Positions 47,590 through 58,998 of a DNA stretch of 64,000 bases are shown piece by piece (position 1 is the stretch's first letter; every line of letters starts with the position of its first letter). Below the pieces are notes generated by a model that was not told the origin of the DNA, searched no databases, and was given only the letters and a program-made list of their open reading frames with translations. Source of the DNA: Cycas panzhihuaensis (taxonomy: Eukaryota; Cycadophyta). The stretch covers positions 100,261,741 to 100,325,740 of the forward strand of contig CM041465.1 in assembly GCA_023213395.1 (NCBI GenBank), given 5' to 3'. The position numbers and the translations under genes are program-made.

Positions 47590-48490
47590 GAAGTAGTAGA
47601 TGATATCCATAGTGAGAAGTGGAAGTGGGCTATATAGGAAGAGATAGATGCTTTGAAGAAAAATAATTCTTAAGACCTAGTAGAACTTCTACATGGTAGG
47701 AAGATTATTGGTTACAGATGGGTCTTCTTGAAGAAAATAGATGTTGATTGAAAGGTTGATAAATACAGGGCAAGACTAATAGCTAAAGGATTTACATATG
47801 AAGAAGGTATTGACTTTCATGAGATCTTTTCAACAGTTATTAAACTTGTTTTAATTTAGGTTTTATTAGCATTGGTACCTTCTCTTGATTTGGAGTTAGA
47901 GTAGTTAGATGTAAAAATAGATTTTCTACATAGAGATTTAGATGAGAAGAACTATATGGATTATCCAAAATGGTTTGTATAGAATGGTAGGAAAAGACTT
48001 ATTTACAGGCTTAGAAAATCATTATATGCCCTAAAGCAATCACCCATGAAATGGTACAGGAAGTTTGATGCCTTCATAGAGAGCTAAAATTTTAAAAGAA
48101 GTGAGTATGATCATTATGTTTACTTTAAATTCTTAGATAATAGATCATTCATTATCTTGGTATTATATATTGATGACATACTGGTTGTAAGCAAGAATAT
48201 GGTAGAAATCAATAAGTTAAAGGCTTAATTGGCTAGGACTTTTGATATGAAGGATCTTAGAGGCGTAAAAGAAATCTTAGGTATGGAGATACATAGAGAC
48301 AGGAAAAATGGTATGCTATGGTTATCATAGTAAAAATATGTAGAGAAGGTGCTAACTAGATTTGGTATGGTAAATATGAAATCAGTGAGTATTCCATTGG
48401 CTTCCTATTTCAAGTTTTCTTCAAGTATAAGGCCTAGTAATGAGAAGAAAAAGATTATATATCTCATGTACCTTATGCCAATGTAGTAGG
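47590..48490 (+). pseudogene. Reverse transcriptase of C2
   Basis: Motifs EEIDALKKNNS, IIGYRWVFLKK, YRARLIAKGF, EGIDFHEIFSTV, LDLELE-stop-LDVK, LIYRLRKSLYALKQSP and the catalytic YIDD at 48166-48177 (LYIDDILVV). Then LARTFDMKDL and ILGMEIHRDR. Several stops and a frameshift near 48480-48495 end it. Confidence 0.85.
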
Positions 48491-48494
48491 AAGT

Positions 48495-49132
48495 TTGATA
48501 TATTCCATGGTATGTATAAGACTTGACATTTCACATGCAGTCAGTGTAGTTAGCAAGTTTATGGTAAATCCAAGAAAGGAACATTGGGTAATAGTGAAAT
48601 GGGTGTTTCAGTATTTAAGGGGTACAAGTGATTATTGCATTACCTTTAGAGGTATATGTAATCAAGTTTATAGATATGTTGATTCAAACTTTATAAGAGA
48701 TTTAGATAATAGAAGGTCAACTTTGAGTTATGCATTTACTCTTGCAAATAGTCCAGATAGTTGGATGTTAAAATTATAGAGTACAATTGTATTATCGACT
48801 ATAGAAGTAGAATATATTACTATAGCATGTGCATGTAAAGAAGCAATCTAGTTGTAGGGTCTATTGGTTGAGATTAGAAGGAAATAAGAAAAGATAAAGG
48901 TATTTTATAACAATCAAAGTACCATTTACTTAGCAAAGAATCCAGCTTATCATATTAGGACAAAGCATATTGCTCTTAAGTACCATTTTGTTAAATAGGT
49001 TATAGAAACAGGTGGAATGGAACTTAAGAAGGTTAATGCAAAATAGATTTATGCTGGCATATTCACAAAACTAGTACTATTAGAGAAGTTCAAATAGAAT
49101 TTGACTTTCCTTGACTTATAGAAAAGGTGATG
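48495..49132 (+). pseudogene. RNase H and C-terminus of C2
   Basis: Open part MIYSMVCIRLDISHAV, KWVFQYLRGTSD (95 codons), then LSTIEVEYITIACACKEAI, FYNNQSTIYLAKNPAYH and IRTKHIALKYHFVK. The usual DNQS is NNQS here, removing an acidic catalytic residue. It ends shortly before the polypurine tract. Confidence 0.82.
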
Positions 49133-49167
49133 AATGGTCCAGGAAATATATTAAGTAAATTATTGTC

Positions 49168-49178
49168 AAGGTGGAGAT
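49168..49178 (+). other. Polypurine tract of C2
   Basis: AAGGTGGAGAT directly before the 3' LTR TGTTAGA; typical for plant Copia elements. Confidence 0.85.
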
Positions 49179-49846
49179 TGTTAGATAATGTGACAACAAT
49201 ATTTTAGAGACTAAAATTTTGACAAGTTGGTAGCATAATTTCCTCCATAAACTTCTGTAGGGGGATCCAAGGGGGGTAGGAGCCCTTCTTAGCTAGGGGG
49301 GTGCATGGGATGTTGGAACCCCCTCCTTCCCCCTCCAAAGGGAGGGTTCAAGGGTGGTAGCCCTCGACCCAAAAAGCTATCACTGAAAAGCATATTGAAT
49401 TATAAAGAGAATTACAGTTGATCATTCAAAATACTCCTGATTCAATGGTTGAGATTTGTGCCTTATATGACTCTCTCATACAACTTGATTTAGGGTATTT
49501 TTTTGTTATGTTGATAGTTTTTTATATATTGGATATACTATATTAAATAGATGCAGCTAGTTGTTATTGTTATGAGAATTCTACTATAGATTATATACAT
49601 TTCTCCATTTTTAGATAATAAAGATCGATACCTTTACTATGTGGATGTCTCCCTAACACACTGCTAGGGTTTTGCCACATTATATTAGGTGTATATGTGA
49701 TGCTTTAGCTTTCTAATTTATTTATTATATTATCTCTAGTTTAAGAACTTGCATGTTAAATTTCAATTTTGATTCATGTAACTAGTTATAAAATAGTTTA
49801 GATCTTAGTGGTAGTTTTTAGTTATTGGGACCTAGTTTTCTTAATA
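49179..49846 (+). repeat. 3' LTR of C2
   Basis: 668 bp copy of the 5' LTR, ending TTAATA where the 5' copy has TCAACA. Followed by GAATA, the right target copy. Confidence 0.88.
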
Positions 49847-49993
49847 GAATATCATCAGGGTATCTAGTTTCTTTTAAGTCTGTTATGATGAAGATTTTAT
49901 ACCTTCTACTAGATTCATGAGATGTATCATCACCAACTATGATTTTCTCTTTCTTAGGCATGTCACTAATATGGAATATCTCTTCCTTATATC
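49847..49993 (-). pseudogene. C1, right visible fragment: protease end
   Basis: On the minus strand it reads MPKKEKIIVGDD and LKETRYPDD, and rejoins LHVPSLKKNLLSVG at 44473 once C2 is removed. This matches the end of a Copia protease before GAG-pre-integrase. It is cut at 49993 by the 3' LTR of B2. The rest of C1 lies beyond 64000. Confidence 0.72.
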
Positions 49994-52709
49994 TAGATGC
50001 GCATCTATAGGATAATCACTAAGCTCAGTAGGAGTGATAATGGTCGATGGTGATATCGAAGGTGCGAGCAAAAACACACAAGTGAAGAAAGTATCACGCA
50101 GGGCACCCCATGCGCCAGAGCACGAGTTCGAGACCTATGGATGATACCTAACTACCTTGAAGTGGCCCTTAACCCAGGAAAGAGAGAGGGAATACAAGGA
50201 GGGTAGCCTAGATAGACTCGAAAGGAAGGTCCTCCCACCCTTGGATGGTCGGAAGGGTAGAAGAGAAGTCCTCAAAGGTTTCCCTATGATGGAGGGAAAT
50301 AGACGTGGACAAGGTAAGTAAGAGCCTACGATACAGACGGGTTCCTCTTGGTTATTTGGATAAATAAATAGGGCCAAGAGGGGGAAAGAGAGAGAGGAAG
50401 GGAGACAACTAAGCCAAATTTTCCCTTAACGTTTCAAGAAACAAATGGGAAAGGAAAAGGGGGTAGGTGTCACACATGCAAGTAAGCGATATCAAACAAA
50501 ATAGACCAAAAGGGTAAGTTAGATTTTATGGGAAAAGGAAAGGGGAAGAGGAAGTTTCCTATGACGTCCTGTTCCTATAGGGGTTGAGTATATGACATGT
50601 AAGTATATAAGTACAAACAAATAATACCATTTACCTTTTTACTTTTATATGAACTACTTAACTAAAACATAGATTCCAAATAAAAGTAAATAAGGAAATG
50701 GGGGGGTGGGGGTGATAAAGGGAAGGTGTGCATACCTGAAATATGTAGCAGCTGACGGGAGGCCTCACCCATGCGCAACGCACGTCCTTGCATCAATCCA
50801 CAGGTGTGTAACTAAGTTTTAACATGAATGAAGGGGGCTTCCTTACCTTCCCCTTTGTGAAATGAAAGCAGAATGGAAGAAAGCAAAAGCAAAGGAAAAA
50901 CACCGTAGATCTTACCCAGATCCAGATGTTTTATACCTTTACAAGAGCACCACACCAACCTGCACATGCACCAGCTTATCTCTTCCAAGAAGGGGCTACA
51001 ATAGACAAGTTATATATATGCAAGTATATGTATAATGTTTGTGTTAAAATGTTAGGAAAACAACCACTGCAAAAAGCTCTAAAATCCTCTCTCAAGCAAT
51101 CATGTACATCAAGCAAAATGGAGTGAAGGGAAGCCTCAAGATGGCTAACCCTCCATTGGGTTCTCCACACAACTCTCTAACACAACAAGATGAGGGTAAA
51201 AGACAACTAATGACAGCCAAGAAATACAAGGATAAAAGTGACAAAGTGTTGGGGAAATATCCAAGATGTAGAGTTGCTATGGGTAGCAATCCTGTGTACA
51301 AACCCTTGCCAATGTTATCAAGGGATACCCAACAATAGAAGGGACACTACGGGGGTCCAAACAAGAGGCGTGTAGGCCTAGAATCAGTGTAGTAAGGGGC
51401 TGCATATGCTGATAATCCAGTGCAGGCTTAAGGCTCACCAACTCCTAATTAACCCAAGAGGAGCATGGAGTAAGAGAAGAAAAGGCGGGAAGGGGATTAC
51501 CCGTGGAGAGTAGGACTGAGTGGGGGGTTGATCCACCTTACTCTCTTCACTCAACCTTGTGGTTCTTCTCTTGCTACTCCCTTAAGGAAAACTAGTGGAG
51601 GGGAGGTGAAAACCTAGAAGCAACAAGCCAAACTTAATGAAAGCAAGCTTTGCTACAGTCAAACCTGAAGGAAACAAGAAAATAAATCAAGAAATGGGTC
51701 TAATATGAAGATATCATACCACAAATCTGGAGGAAAGGGGTTTGGAAGATATGTTGGGCTGATGTAGGGTAGGTTTGGCCCTACAACCAACGGAGAAGAA
51801 GATCCCTGTAAGGTTTTGCAGGAGAAATCCTAGGAGACAGCTGAAAGAGACACTTGCTGGGCGAGTTGGAGAAGAACAATACCAATTTTTGCTTGATAAA
51901 ACCTGAAGAGAGGCTTCCCACCATGGAGGAAGGTAGTTGTAGGCGGATCCTAGCCTGGAGTTGCAGGAAACGTAGGCCTACAAGTGCACCTATAGCAAGA
52001 AGAGAAGAGGACAAAAATTGCAGCAAGAAAAGGTTATGTTGAAGAGCAAGAAAATGATCTAACAATGGTAAAATGGTAAGGCTTTGGATATTTATACCCA
52101 TCCCAGCTCTAAACAAGCGAATAAGGTGCAAATAGGGCTAAGGTGGATGTGAGGCTACATGGCGATTTTGTAGGAAATGCAAGAATTGCCACAATAGTTT
52201 TAAAAAATAACTGGCAACAGTAACACCATGGTAAACTTTGCGGTACCACTAAGTTTATAGCGGTGTGGGACCAGAAAGCCAAAATGGAAAAAATTTAGGT
52301 TTTGGGAGCCTTAGGAGATGATGTGGCAGGCCTGGGAGTGGCTGGCCCTCCTGTCTAGGTGGTTGAGATAGTCCAGAATGCATATGGACTAAGGTAAGCA
52401 GAGCATCGATGGCTAAAGGTCCTAGAAATAAGGTGCTAGGAGCTCAAAGTTGAGGCATGAACAGGTCATACAAACTAAAAGAAGCTCGAGGTGGTGTGGA
52501 GCTAGTGCAGAGGGTCATAAAGTACCATGGGGATACCTACCTTGTGAAAAGGTAGGTCCAACAAATGCAAAGTGATTATACAAATGAAGCAAATAATCAT
52601 GCAATGAGGCAACACTTATGTCAACCTTTCCAATGAAATAGTACAAGTGAAAAGGAAGAAGCATACCTGAGTCGACATGTCTGTATCCATTCCCAATAGC
52701 CAGGAAACA
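49994..52709 (-). repeat. 3' LTR of B2
   Basis: 2,716 bp with TGTTTCC (complement at 52703-52709). The far terminus is mutated to ...CTA. A minus-strand TATAAAT is at 52090-52096 and the module at 52220-52270. Same subtype as B1 and H. Confidence 0.9.
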
Positions 52710-52722
52710 CTGCCTCCTTGGC
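52710..52722 (-). other. Polypurine tract of B2
   Basis: On the minus strand GCCAAGGAGGCAG precedes TGTTTCC. Confidence 0.7.
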
Positions 52723-53133
52723 AGCAGAGCCTCATTACTCAGAGGCATAGTGTGATGGTGAATGCTGGTAATAAAATTGTCAGTAGCACATGTGTATGCA
52801 TATATATAAATCAAGATCATAACAGGAGACAAGGGTGCCGGCAAGTGTCATGGTGGAATATGTGGATACGATGATAGGGGTGAAGATGACATAGGGGCTG
52901 CCTATGTACCACCTGAGAATCAACTGGAAGCTAAGAAGGATGAGGGGGCTGCCCCCATCGTGAAAATGCAAAGAGATGTGCATGATAAAGTCAGGTAAAA
53001 AAGGGTAAATGAGCAAACCTGGTAGTCACCATAGTTTAACCTCATTAGCGGCTAGCTTTCAGAGGTGCGAATGGATCACAAGGTGATCTACATAATGGCC
53101 TAAGACTTGGGTGATAGAGCAACCAAGCAAGTC

Positions 53134-53570
53134 TCAAGGATGGTCAACAAGAAGAGGAAGACAGGAAGAGGAAGGTGGCACTCAAGGATGAGGCAAACGA
53201 GACTATCTGCCTAAGTGTTGAGGGCCCGAGGAATGTGTCAGATGTCGGTAGACTAAAAATTAGCCAGTAGGGATCTAGCGGTCAAAGCGAGGGCTCTCAA
53301 ATGAGGGCATCACACCTGGTAAACCTGGGTAAGATGGGATAACACCACTTAGGAGTTGCAAAGAAGAACAATATATCCATGATAGAAATAGAGTACATCG
53401 GTGAGGGCTTCGATAACAATCATGTACTTAGCTTCGTTATTGGTGGCCTTAAGGAGGAAGATTCTGGAGCATAGAAAATCATGTCTAGAAGGGCTGCAAA
53501 TGATCCATACAGTAGCAGAAGGCCCAAGATTACCACAACTTCCACCATCGGTAACAATGAAGAGAGGCAT
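53134..53570 (-). pseudogene. aRNH: second RNase H of B2
   Basis: Starts MPLFIVTDGGS, with Asp kept, NNEAKYM for the Glu segment (Glu to Lys at the second position), Asn at codon 72 (CNS), and TAA at codon 74 shared with O and H. It spans 437 nt, 14 more than the other three copies. A tandem 14-bp duplication of GAAGAGGAAGACAG near 53151-53175 accounts for the difference exactly. Confidence 0.75.
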
Positions 53571-54109
53571 GGATGATGAAAGGAAATGTCTTAATAGAAA
53601 AAATATGTAATAATATAAAAGTCAGAGTAAAAGAGGCTTGTATGACAAGTAATAAATAGCCGTGAAGGGTAAGAGGACCTAGCAATGAGGCTACCCAAGG
53701 ACAAGAGTAGACTATCTAACTACCGACTGAGAGTGGGTGGCAAAAAGGCACCCTAGGGTGCCAAAGGTTGCCTTGGAGAATGAAGAATGACTTTGAATGG
53801 AAGAAGCATTCCCTTTGGAGACCCCAGGAGTAGGAACAGGCTACCCAAATGAGTCCAAGATGGCGAAACGAGCCAAATGAGTATAAACTCAGGCATGCAC
53901 GAGAGTGACATGTAAAACAAGACAAAGGGGGCCTACGAAAAATGTATCGATAGGGTGCCATAAATGCATACGCAAGAAGGAGTGAGACGAAGGCCATGGG
54001 AGTACAATAGGAAACAGGGTTAGAAGCCAAAGGTGATCAGGGGTAAGAGACGATCCAAAGGGTTGCCCCGAGAGCGAAAATGGAGACAGTGCCCATCGGG
54101 GTCCCCGCC

Positions 54110-54116
54110 TATATAA
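54110..54116 (+). promoter_or_regulatory. TATA box of the B2 antisense gene
   Basis: CGCCTATATAAGGAAAA, 161 nt upstream of the exon 1 ATG. The 539 bases between 53570 and this box hold no supported gene. Confidence 0.68.
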
Positions 54117-54276
54117 GGAAAATCGATAAAAATGGGATTCATTTTCATGGGTTCTCGAGCGAATCCAGAGCCATTTCCTTACATACCAGAGCGTTACCTG
54201 ACTTCAGAGGCACACAGAGGGGGATCAGACCATCGAATCAGAGCCAGAGGATAGTTATTGGGACCGTCGAGATGAG

Positions 54277-56663
54277 ATGGCGAGTGCCAGGCTAGATCCA
54301 GTGAGTGGATCTCTAAAAACCTGACCCATCTTGCGCTTTAAAGTTCATTACTTTTTATGTTTTTTATGTAGATTTTTAGGCCCTATATGGGCAAAAAATA
54401 CCTCCCAGAGTCTGAATTGGACCTAGAGGGAGGTGGGACTTGGGCATTAGGCAGCCCTAGTCCTAATGGGCCCAACTGTGGCCCACAGAAAAGAATTTTT
54501 TATTTTTAGGCAGAAAAACCCCCACTTTTGGGGGAGTACTGTTCACACCACGGAAAAGATTATGGTGGCGCAATCTTTGCCACAGGACCCAGGCCAAACT
54601 CTGCAGTACCACGAAGTTTGGCGCAGTGCAAAGGTAAAACTACAGAAAAAAGAAGATAGGGGCCTGAGGGACCCTAAATCTCGATCATGTGAGGCTGAGA
54701 GATAGTCCAGGGGATGAGGAACGAGTGTAGGTCTAGTTCTAACTTGCGTTGATAGCATTTTGAAGGATGTGATCACAGTAGAGAACTACGAGAACATTGA
54801 GATAGAAATGCTTAGCTTTATCAAGATGATAACTAGACAGGACAGGGAGATCCTATGGAGATGTGGCCTGCTGAAGGTCACGAGGATACCCTAGTACATG
54901 TCAGACCAGCGGTTATTGGTTGATATTATGTCACACTAGGATAGGAGAAAGTATGTCTTCCACCTACCCCAGGTGGGGGATGTATCAGTGATGCCCGAGG
55001 ATATCAGGAGGATACTAGGAGTACCGGTGACAGGGAGGTTGGCGGCACTAGGAGCACTTCCCAGCAATGAGGTAGCACACAAGGAGGTATCCATGTTCTT
55101 TATAGGTTTGGACATATGGGAGAGGCGAGGGATTCCTCTCCAGACCATGGTTATGTCAGGGGTTCCTCAAGTGAGGAAGTTGATTACACTATGCATTATA
55201 TTCTGGATATCCCATAAATAGAACCATAGAGACATCCCAAGAGGATGGATGGATGCAGTATGCTGGTACGAGGTGGGAGAGAGGATGGACTAGGCTACCC
55301 TTATAGCGGTGAACCCCGTCGCACAGCTAGATGTTATTCGGGTAGCATGTAGGGGAGGTCTATCATATAGTACCTTACTACAGTGCTAGTTCTTTGACCA
55401 CTTTGGAGCAGTGGCACCGACAGGGGGACTACACCCTATCTCAGAGTGGGCCCTGATAGTACATAGGTGGTAGACTAGGTTGAGAGGGACTGAGGACCAG
55501 GCACATGTCTGTCACTCGGTGGAGGCCACATCACTAAACCTCATCACCATGATAGATTACATAGCAGACCCGTACAGAGTGGTGAGGTGGTATAGTGACG
55601 ATGAAGCAGGAGGAGCAGGAGTACCCCTAGGAGATGATGAGGGTGGCAATGGAGGTGATAGGGCCAGCCCATCATGAGTTGCAGGAGAGGAAGGTCCGTC
55701 CAGGGTTGCAAGTAGAGAGGCAGGCCCATCAGGAGCTACAGAGGAGAGTAGGGACCTAGTGACACGGGCCCAGAGGTTGCGGATTGTCAAGAGATCCAGA
55801 GAGTTGGCAGCTACACTAGCCGCAGAGAGGAGGGATGCCCCAGGAGCTGAGGAAGTAGAAGAGGAGGTATTCAAGGAGGAGGAGGCACCTGCAGCTAGCT
55901 AAGTGCCTGAGGAAGAGGCTGTCACCTGAGTCGAGGAGCCAGCAACTGCACCAGGTGAGACATGACCTTCTTCTGTCGTTGTTTGATTGCTAAACACATA
56001 CATAGTTTGATTTTGGTTTGATATATGTATAGACATGTACTGATACATGACATGTTAGATTTATAGGTATGGTAGATATTCAAAGGTTGGTAGAGGTAGT
56101 AGTCTGATAGATATTCTCTCAGGCCTATATAGAGGGACAGCCTCCTATCCAAGCTAGCGATGAGCTTAGATCGGCAAGCAGTCACACGGCAGCATTCGCC
56201 CTATTGATACGGGCGAGAGATATATCGGTCGCGGAGTCCCAAGAGCATGGGGTATGTGGGATGATAGCAGGCAGAGATGGACACCATCTGAGCTGAGAGG
56301 GATGCTCTACAGAGTCAGGTGCAGGCATTGGAGGCTCAGGGAGGAGCTAGAGGGGATATGGGGAGCTATATCTGGCTTGCAGTGATGGAGGAGTGACTCT
56401 GGGGGATGGAGGAGAGGCTCCGCCTCGTAGAGATGGAGCGGGATCATATCCAAGCCCGATGTGATCGATTGATAGAGGATATGGCATCAAGGTTGGTACG
56501 GAGTAGGACACGTACTCATACGCTGGCGATGACCCTGAGGAGGCCACAGGACAAGAGAAGCAAGGTGGGGAGCTCGCAGAGACTGAGGAGGAGTCTCGGA
56601 GGGATGTGGTCCCCAGGAGAGGGATCACATCAACCAGGAGATGATGCCCCGGGAGCAGGGTAG
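54277..56663 (+). pseudogene. Spliced antisense gene of B2, PMD-like; best preserved frame
   Basis: Exon 1 is 54277-54300 (8 codons, MASARLDP) followed by GTGAGT. Intron 1 is 54301-54765, with the acceptor mutated to TTTGAAG. Exon 2 is 54766-55954 and intron 2 is 55955-56066 (GTGAGA...TTATAG). Exon 3 is 56067-56663. Exon 2 keeps one frame over its whole 1,189 nt, broken only by stops that mostly replace Trp or Gln. Motifs: LLVDIMSH, YVFHLPQVGDV, RRILGVPVTGRL, RVxKLITLCIIFW, LSYSTLLQC, FFDHFGA, then acidic EEVEEEVFKEEEA. Exon 3 has RARDISVAESQEH and MEERLRLVEMERDHI (likely coiled coil). The product would be about 600 residues. PMD relation is inferred. Confidence 0.75.
54541..54633. promoter_or_regulatory. 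Repeat module in intron 1 of the B2 antisense gene
   Basis: Units GCGCAATCTTTGCCACAG and AGTACCACGAAGTTTGGCG. The second differs from the LTR unit ATACCACGAAGTTTGCCAC of O (7882-7900) at few positions. Confidence 0.5.
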
Positions 56664-57388
56664 TAATAGAGTAAGATATATGTTTTATTTTGGATAGGGG
56701 AAAGCACGACCCTCTAGGGGGTCACCATATATAGTCACATGATTGTACTCCCCCTACAAGGACACCAGCTTCCCATAGATGATGTACCACACCATTTGTA
56801 TGACATAACACATGATTTTTGATATATAGACGGGGTGATTGGTACCCCATTTTGATATATGATGATGTGTATCATAATGTGTGATGGATGATATGTATGT
56901 TTTATTTACATGTTTATGTGTGTGTAAGGGTGCACAGATGCACGAGGATATATATGGTTGTATTCTAAGTTGATTATTGTATGAGCTTTGTGTTATGACA
57001 TTTTTTTAAGTTGCATATATTTTCTTTCATGCAGGACCATATACCTAACAGGAACACATACGACCACCATGAGTAGAGGTGATAAACATATGTGGGGTTA
57101 AGAAATAAGGTGACACGCATGTCCATATGGGAGCATAGCGAGATATGCAAAGGAAATGCCAAGCAAGATGAGAGTGATGATACTCTAGAGTGTCATCCTA
57201 ACTCGGGGATGCCAAAATAGGAGGATAAGGTCCCAAGGAAAATGGAACAGGGGTTCTGCGGGAGGAACCAGAAGGGAACGAAAGAGGCCATCCTAAGTCA
57301 TTATTCCACCCGTAGCTAGGAGGAATGGGAACAAACTTAAGATGGTAGTTTAGGCTCATTTTAGAGCGTGAATAAGGTGACTACGAGG
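56664..57388 (-). other. Post-integrase spacer of B2
   Basis: Region between the convergent antisense gene and integrase tail. AT-rich with TGTATG-type stretches around 56820-57010. No gene seen. Confidence 0.7.
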
Positions 57389-57624
57389 TCACAGGTAGAA
57401 TTTCTTAAGGAATTTCCTATTAACAGCTTTCTCAAACTCAAGACCCTCCAAGGTAGTGATCTTATAAGTGTCGTTACTAAGGCTTTCGATAACGACAAAG
57501 GGGCCAACCCATTTGGGCCTAAATTTAGCCAAGTAGTCATGAAGATATTCTAATTTGAGGATGTGGTCCCCGGGAAACAAAGGATGAGAATGAAGGTATT
57601 TGTCATAGGTCCTTTATGAGCGAA
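57389..57624 (-). pseudogene. Integrase C-terminal tail of B2
   Basis: Reads PGDHILKLEYLHDYL, KWVGPFVVIES and a terminal KKFYL. Upstream it starts at the KGPMTN segment, the counterpart of the QRTYDKHL region in O, and is joined at about 57624 to the end of the PRO-RT linker. The junction differs from that of B1. Confidence 0.8.
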
Positions 57625-58344
57625 CTGGGTCAGTGAGTGTGGACCCAATCGCAGGACCTTCTGGTGGCCAAGCCTATGGTGACCAAAAGGAAAGGTGGGC
57701 ACGGAGCCCACTAAATGCTCAAGCAAGGCTTCATCATCTTCGAAGTAATCCACCCTATGGATGACCTTACTTTGAAAAGCTGAAACGCTAGAGAAAGTGG
57801 GAGCAACAGGACTGTGGGGGTCATCAGGCTATCCAACCTCCTTAGAAGACTCTAAGAGAGAGTCAGGAAGGGGCTCCTCAGAAGGAGCAAAAGGACGTTC
57901 CTCAAAACCATCACCTGTGGGGGGTAATAGAGAGGAATAAACGATGAGCTGTGGATCAATGCATGCAATGACATGTGACACAAGGGGATGACTAGTCTCT
58001 CCAATATAAGGGGTTCTAGGTTGGGACCTAGAATAGGAAGGGTGCCTCCTACTAGTGCGAAGGAAAGAAACGGGGTGAGGAAAGTCCTCATCCTCACCAT
58101 AGGACTCATCATCGCTAAACAAGGCAAGGTACCTATAGATCCCAACACTGATAGGAGCAAAGTAAGTAAGACTAGAGGAAGAAGATGCGGGATCTTCTTC
58201 AAGATGGGATAAATCGGGTATGCTGATGGAGCAAGTTGAGGCGTGAGTAGAAGGGCCTTTGTCTCCCTTCATATGGCCATGGCTCTCTTGGTTGGTAGGA
58301 TGAGTTTGTTTAACAGGCGGGTGTTCACGGGAAACAACCCTCAT
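57625..58344 (-). pseudogene. Acidic PRO-RT linker of B2
   Basis: Best preserved copy of the linker: open over 171 codons (58344-57829) with SDDESYGEDED, HPVSFLRTSR, DGFEERPFAPSEEPLPD and, further on, DYFEDDEALLEHLVGSVP. No catalytic motif recognised. Motif order is as in O and B1. Confidence 0.65.
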
Positions 58345-58998
58345 CCATCTATCATGGATGAACTTAAGTTGTCCCTAGTGGGTCGAATACATGGCTCTCA
58401 TCTGATCGAACCATGGTCGACCCAAGAGAAGATTGTAGTCAACATCAACATCAAGGACTATAATGTTAGCGAGGATAGTCTTGCACTCGAGAGTGAGTAG
58501 GATTGAAACAGATCCCAATGGAATCTTTTCACTACCGCCGTAGCCTTGGCACCGCTATGGAACAGGTTCCAAGGTGGAAATGCCAAGCTCTTGTATAATG
58601 CGCAAGGGCATGGCATTCATAGAAGAACCATTATCGACAATAGTCCTTTGCAAGGTACAGTTGGGTGTGTCAATGTTGATGGTAAAAGGGAAGTTCCATT
58701 GGCATTCCCTTTCACATGCAAGAGAAAGGTCTTTAAGGTCAAAGGAAATGATGGGCTCATGGATTTGGGTAACACCCAAAGTGTGAATGGGTATGTCATT
58801 TGATCCTAAAGCTTCCAAAAGGAAAGTCCGTTGTTCGGGACAACTCCTCAAAACATCCATCAAGGACATTCCTGTAGTGACAGTGTGGAGCTCGTCAACG
58901 ATAGAGAAAGGCTTCCCCTTCGCAGTAGGTTGGGTACGTGCCCTTCGAAAATCATAACAACCAGGATGTACAGGAATGGTCTTGGGGAGTAACGACAT
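58345..58998 (-). pseudogene. Aspartic protease of B2
   Basis: Open from 58998 to 58555, with MSLLPKTIPVHPG at the chosen Met (a convenience, since the frame continues from gag). GMSLMDVLRS, ECQWNFPFTIN and the active-site segment IVDNGSSMN follow. Downstream part DYNLLLGRPWF is recognisable but broken. Would process gag. Confidence 0.82.

Larger units (their letters stand above)
44474..49846 (+). mobile_element. C2: complete but dead Ty1/Copia element
   Basis: 5,373 bp with LTRs of 658 and 668 bp (TGTTAGA... ending CAACA/TAATA), an initiator-Met-like primer site, gag, protease, integrase, reverse transcriptase, RNase H and a polypurine tract. Flanked by GGATA (44469-44473) and GAATA (49847-49851), a one-mismatch target duplication. 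C1 protein sequence rejoins across it. Its two LTRs look more diverged than those of O and I. Reverse transcriptase motifs suggest a Tork-type lineage; this is tentative. Confidence 0.9.
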
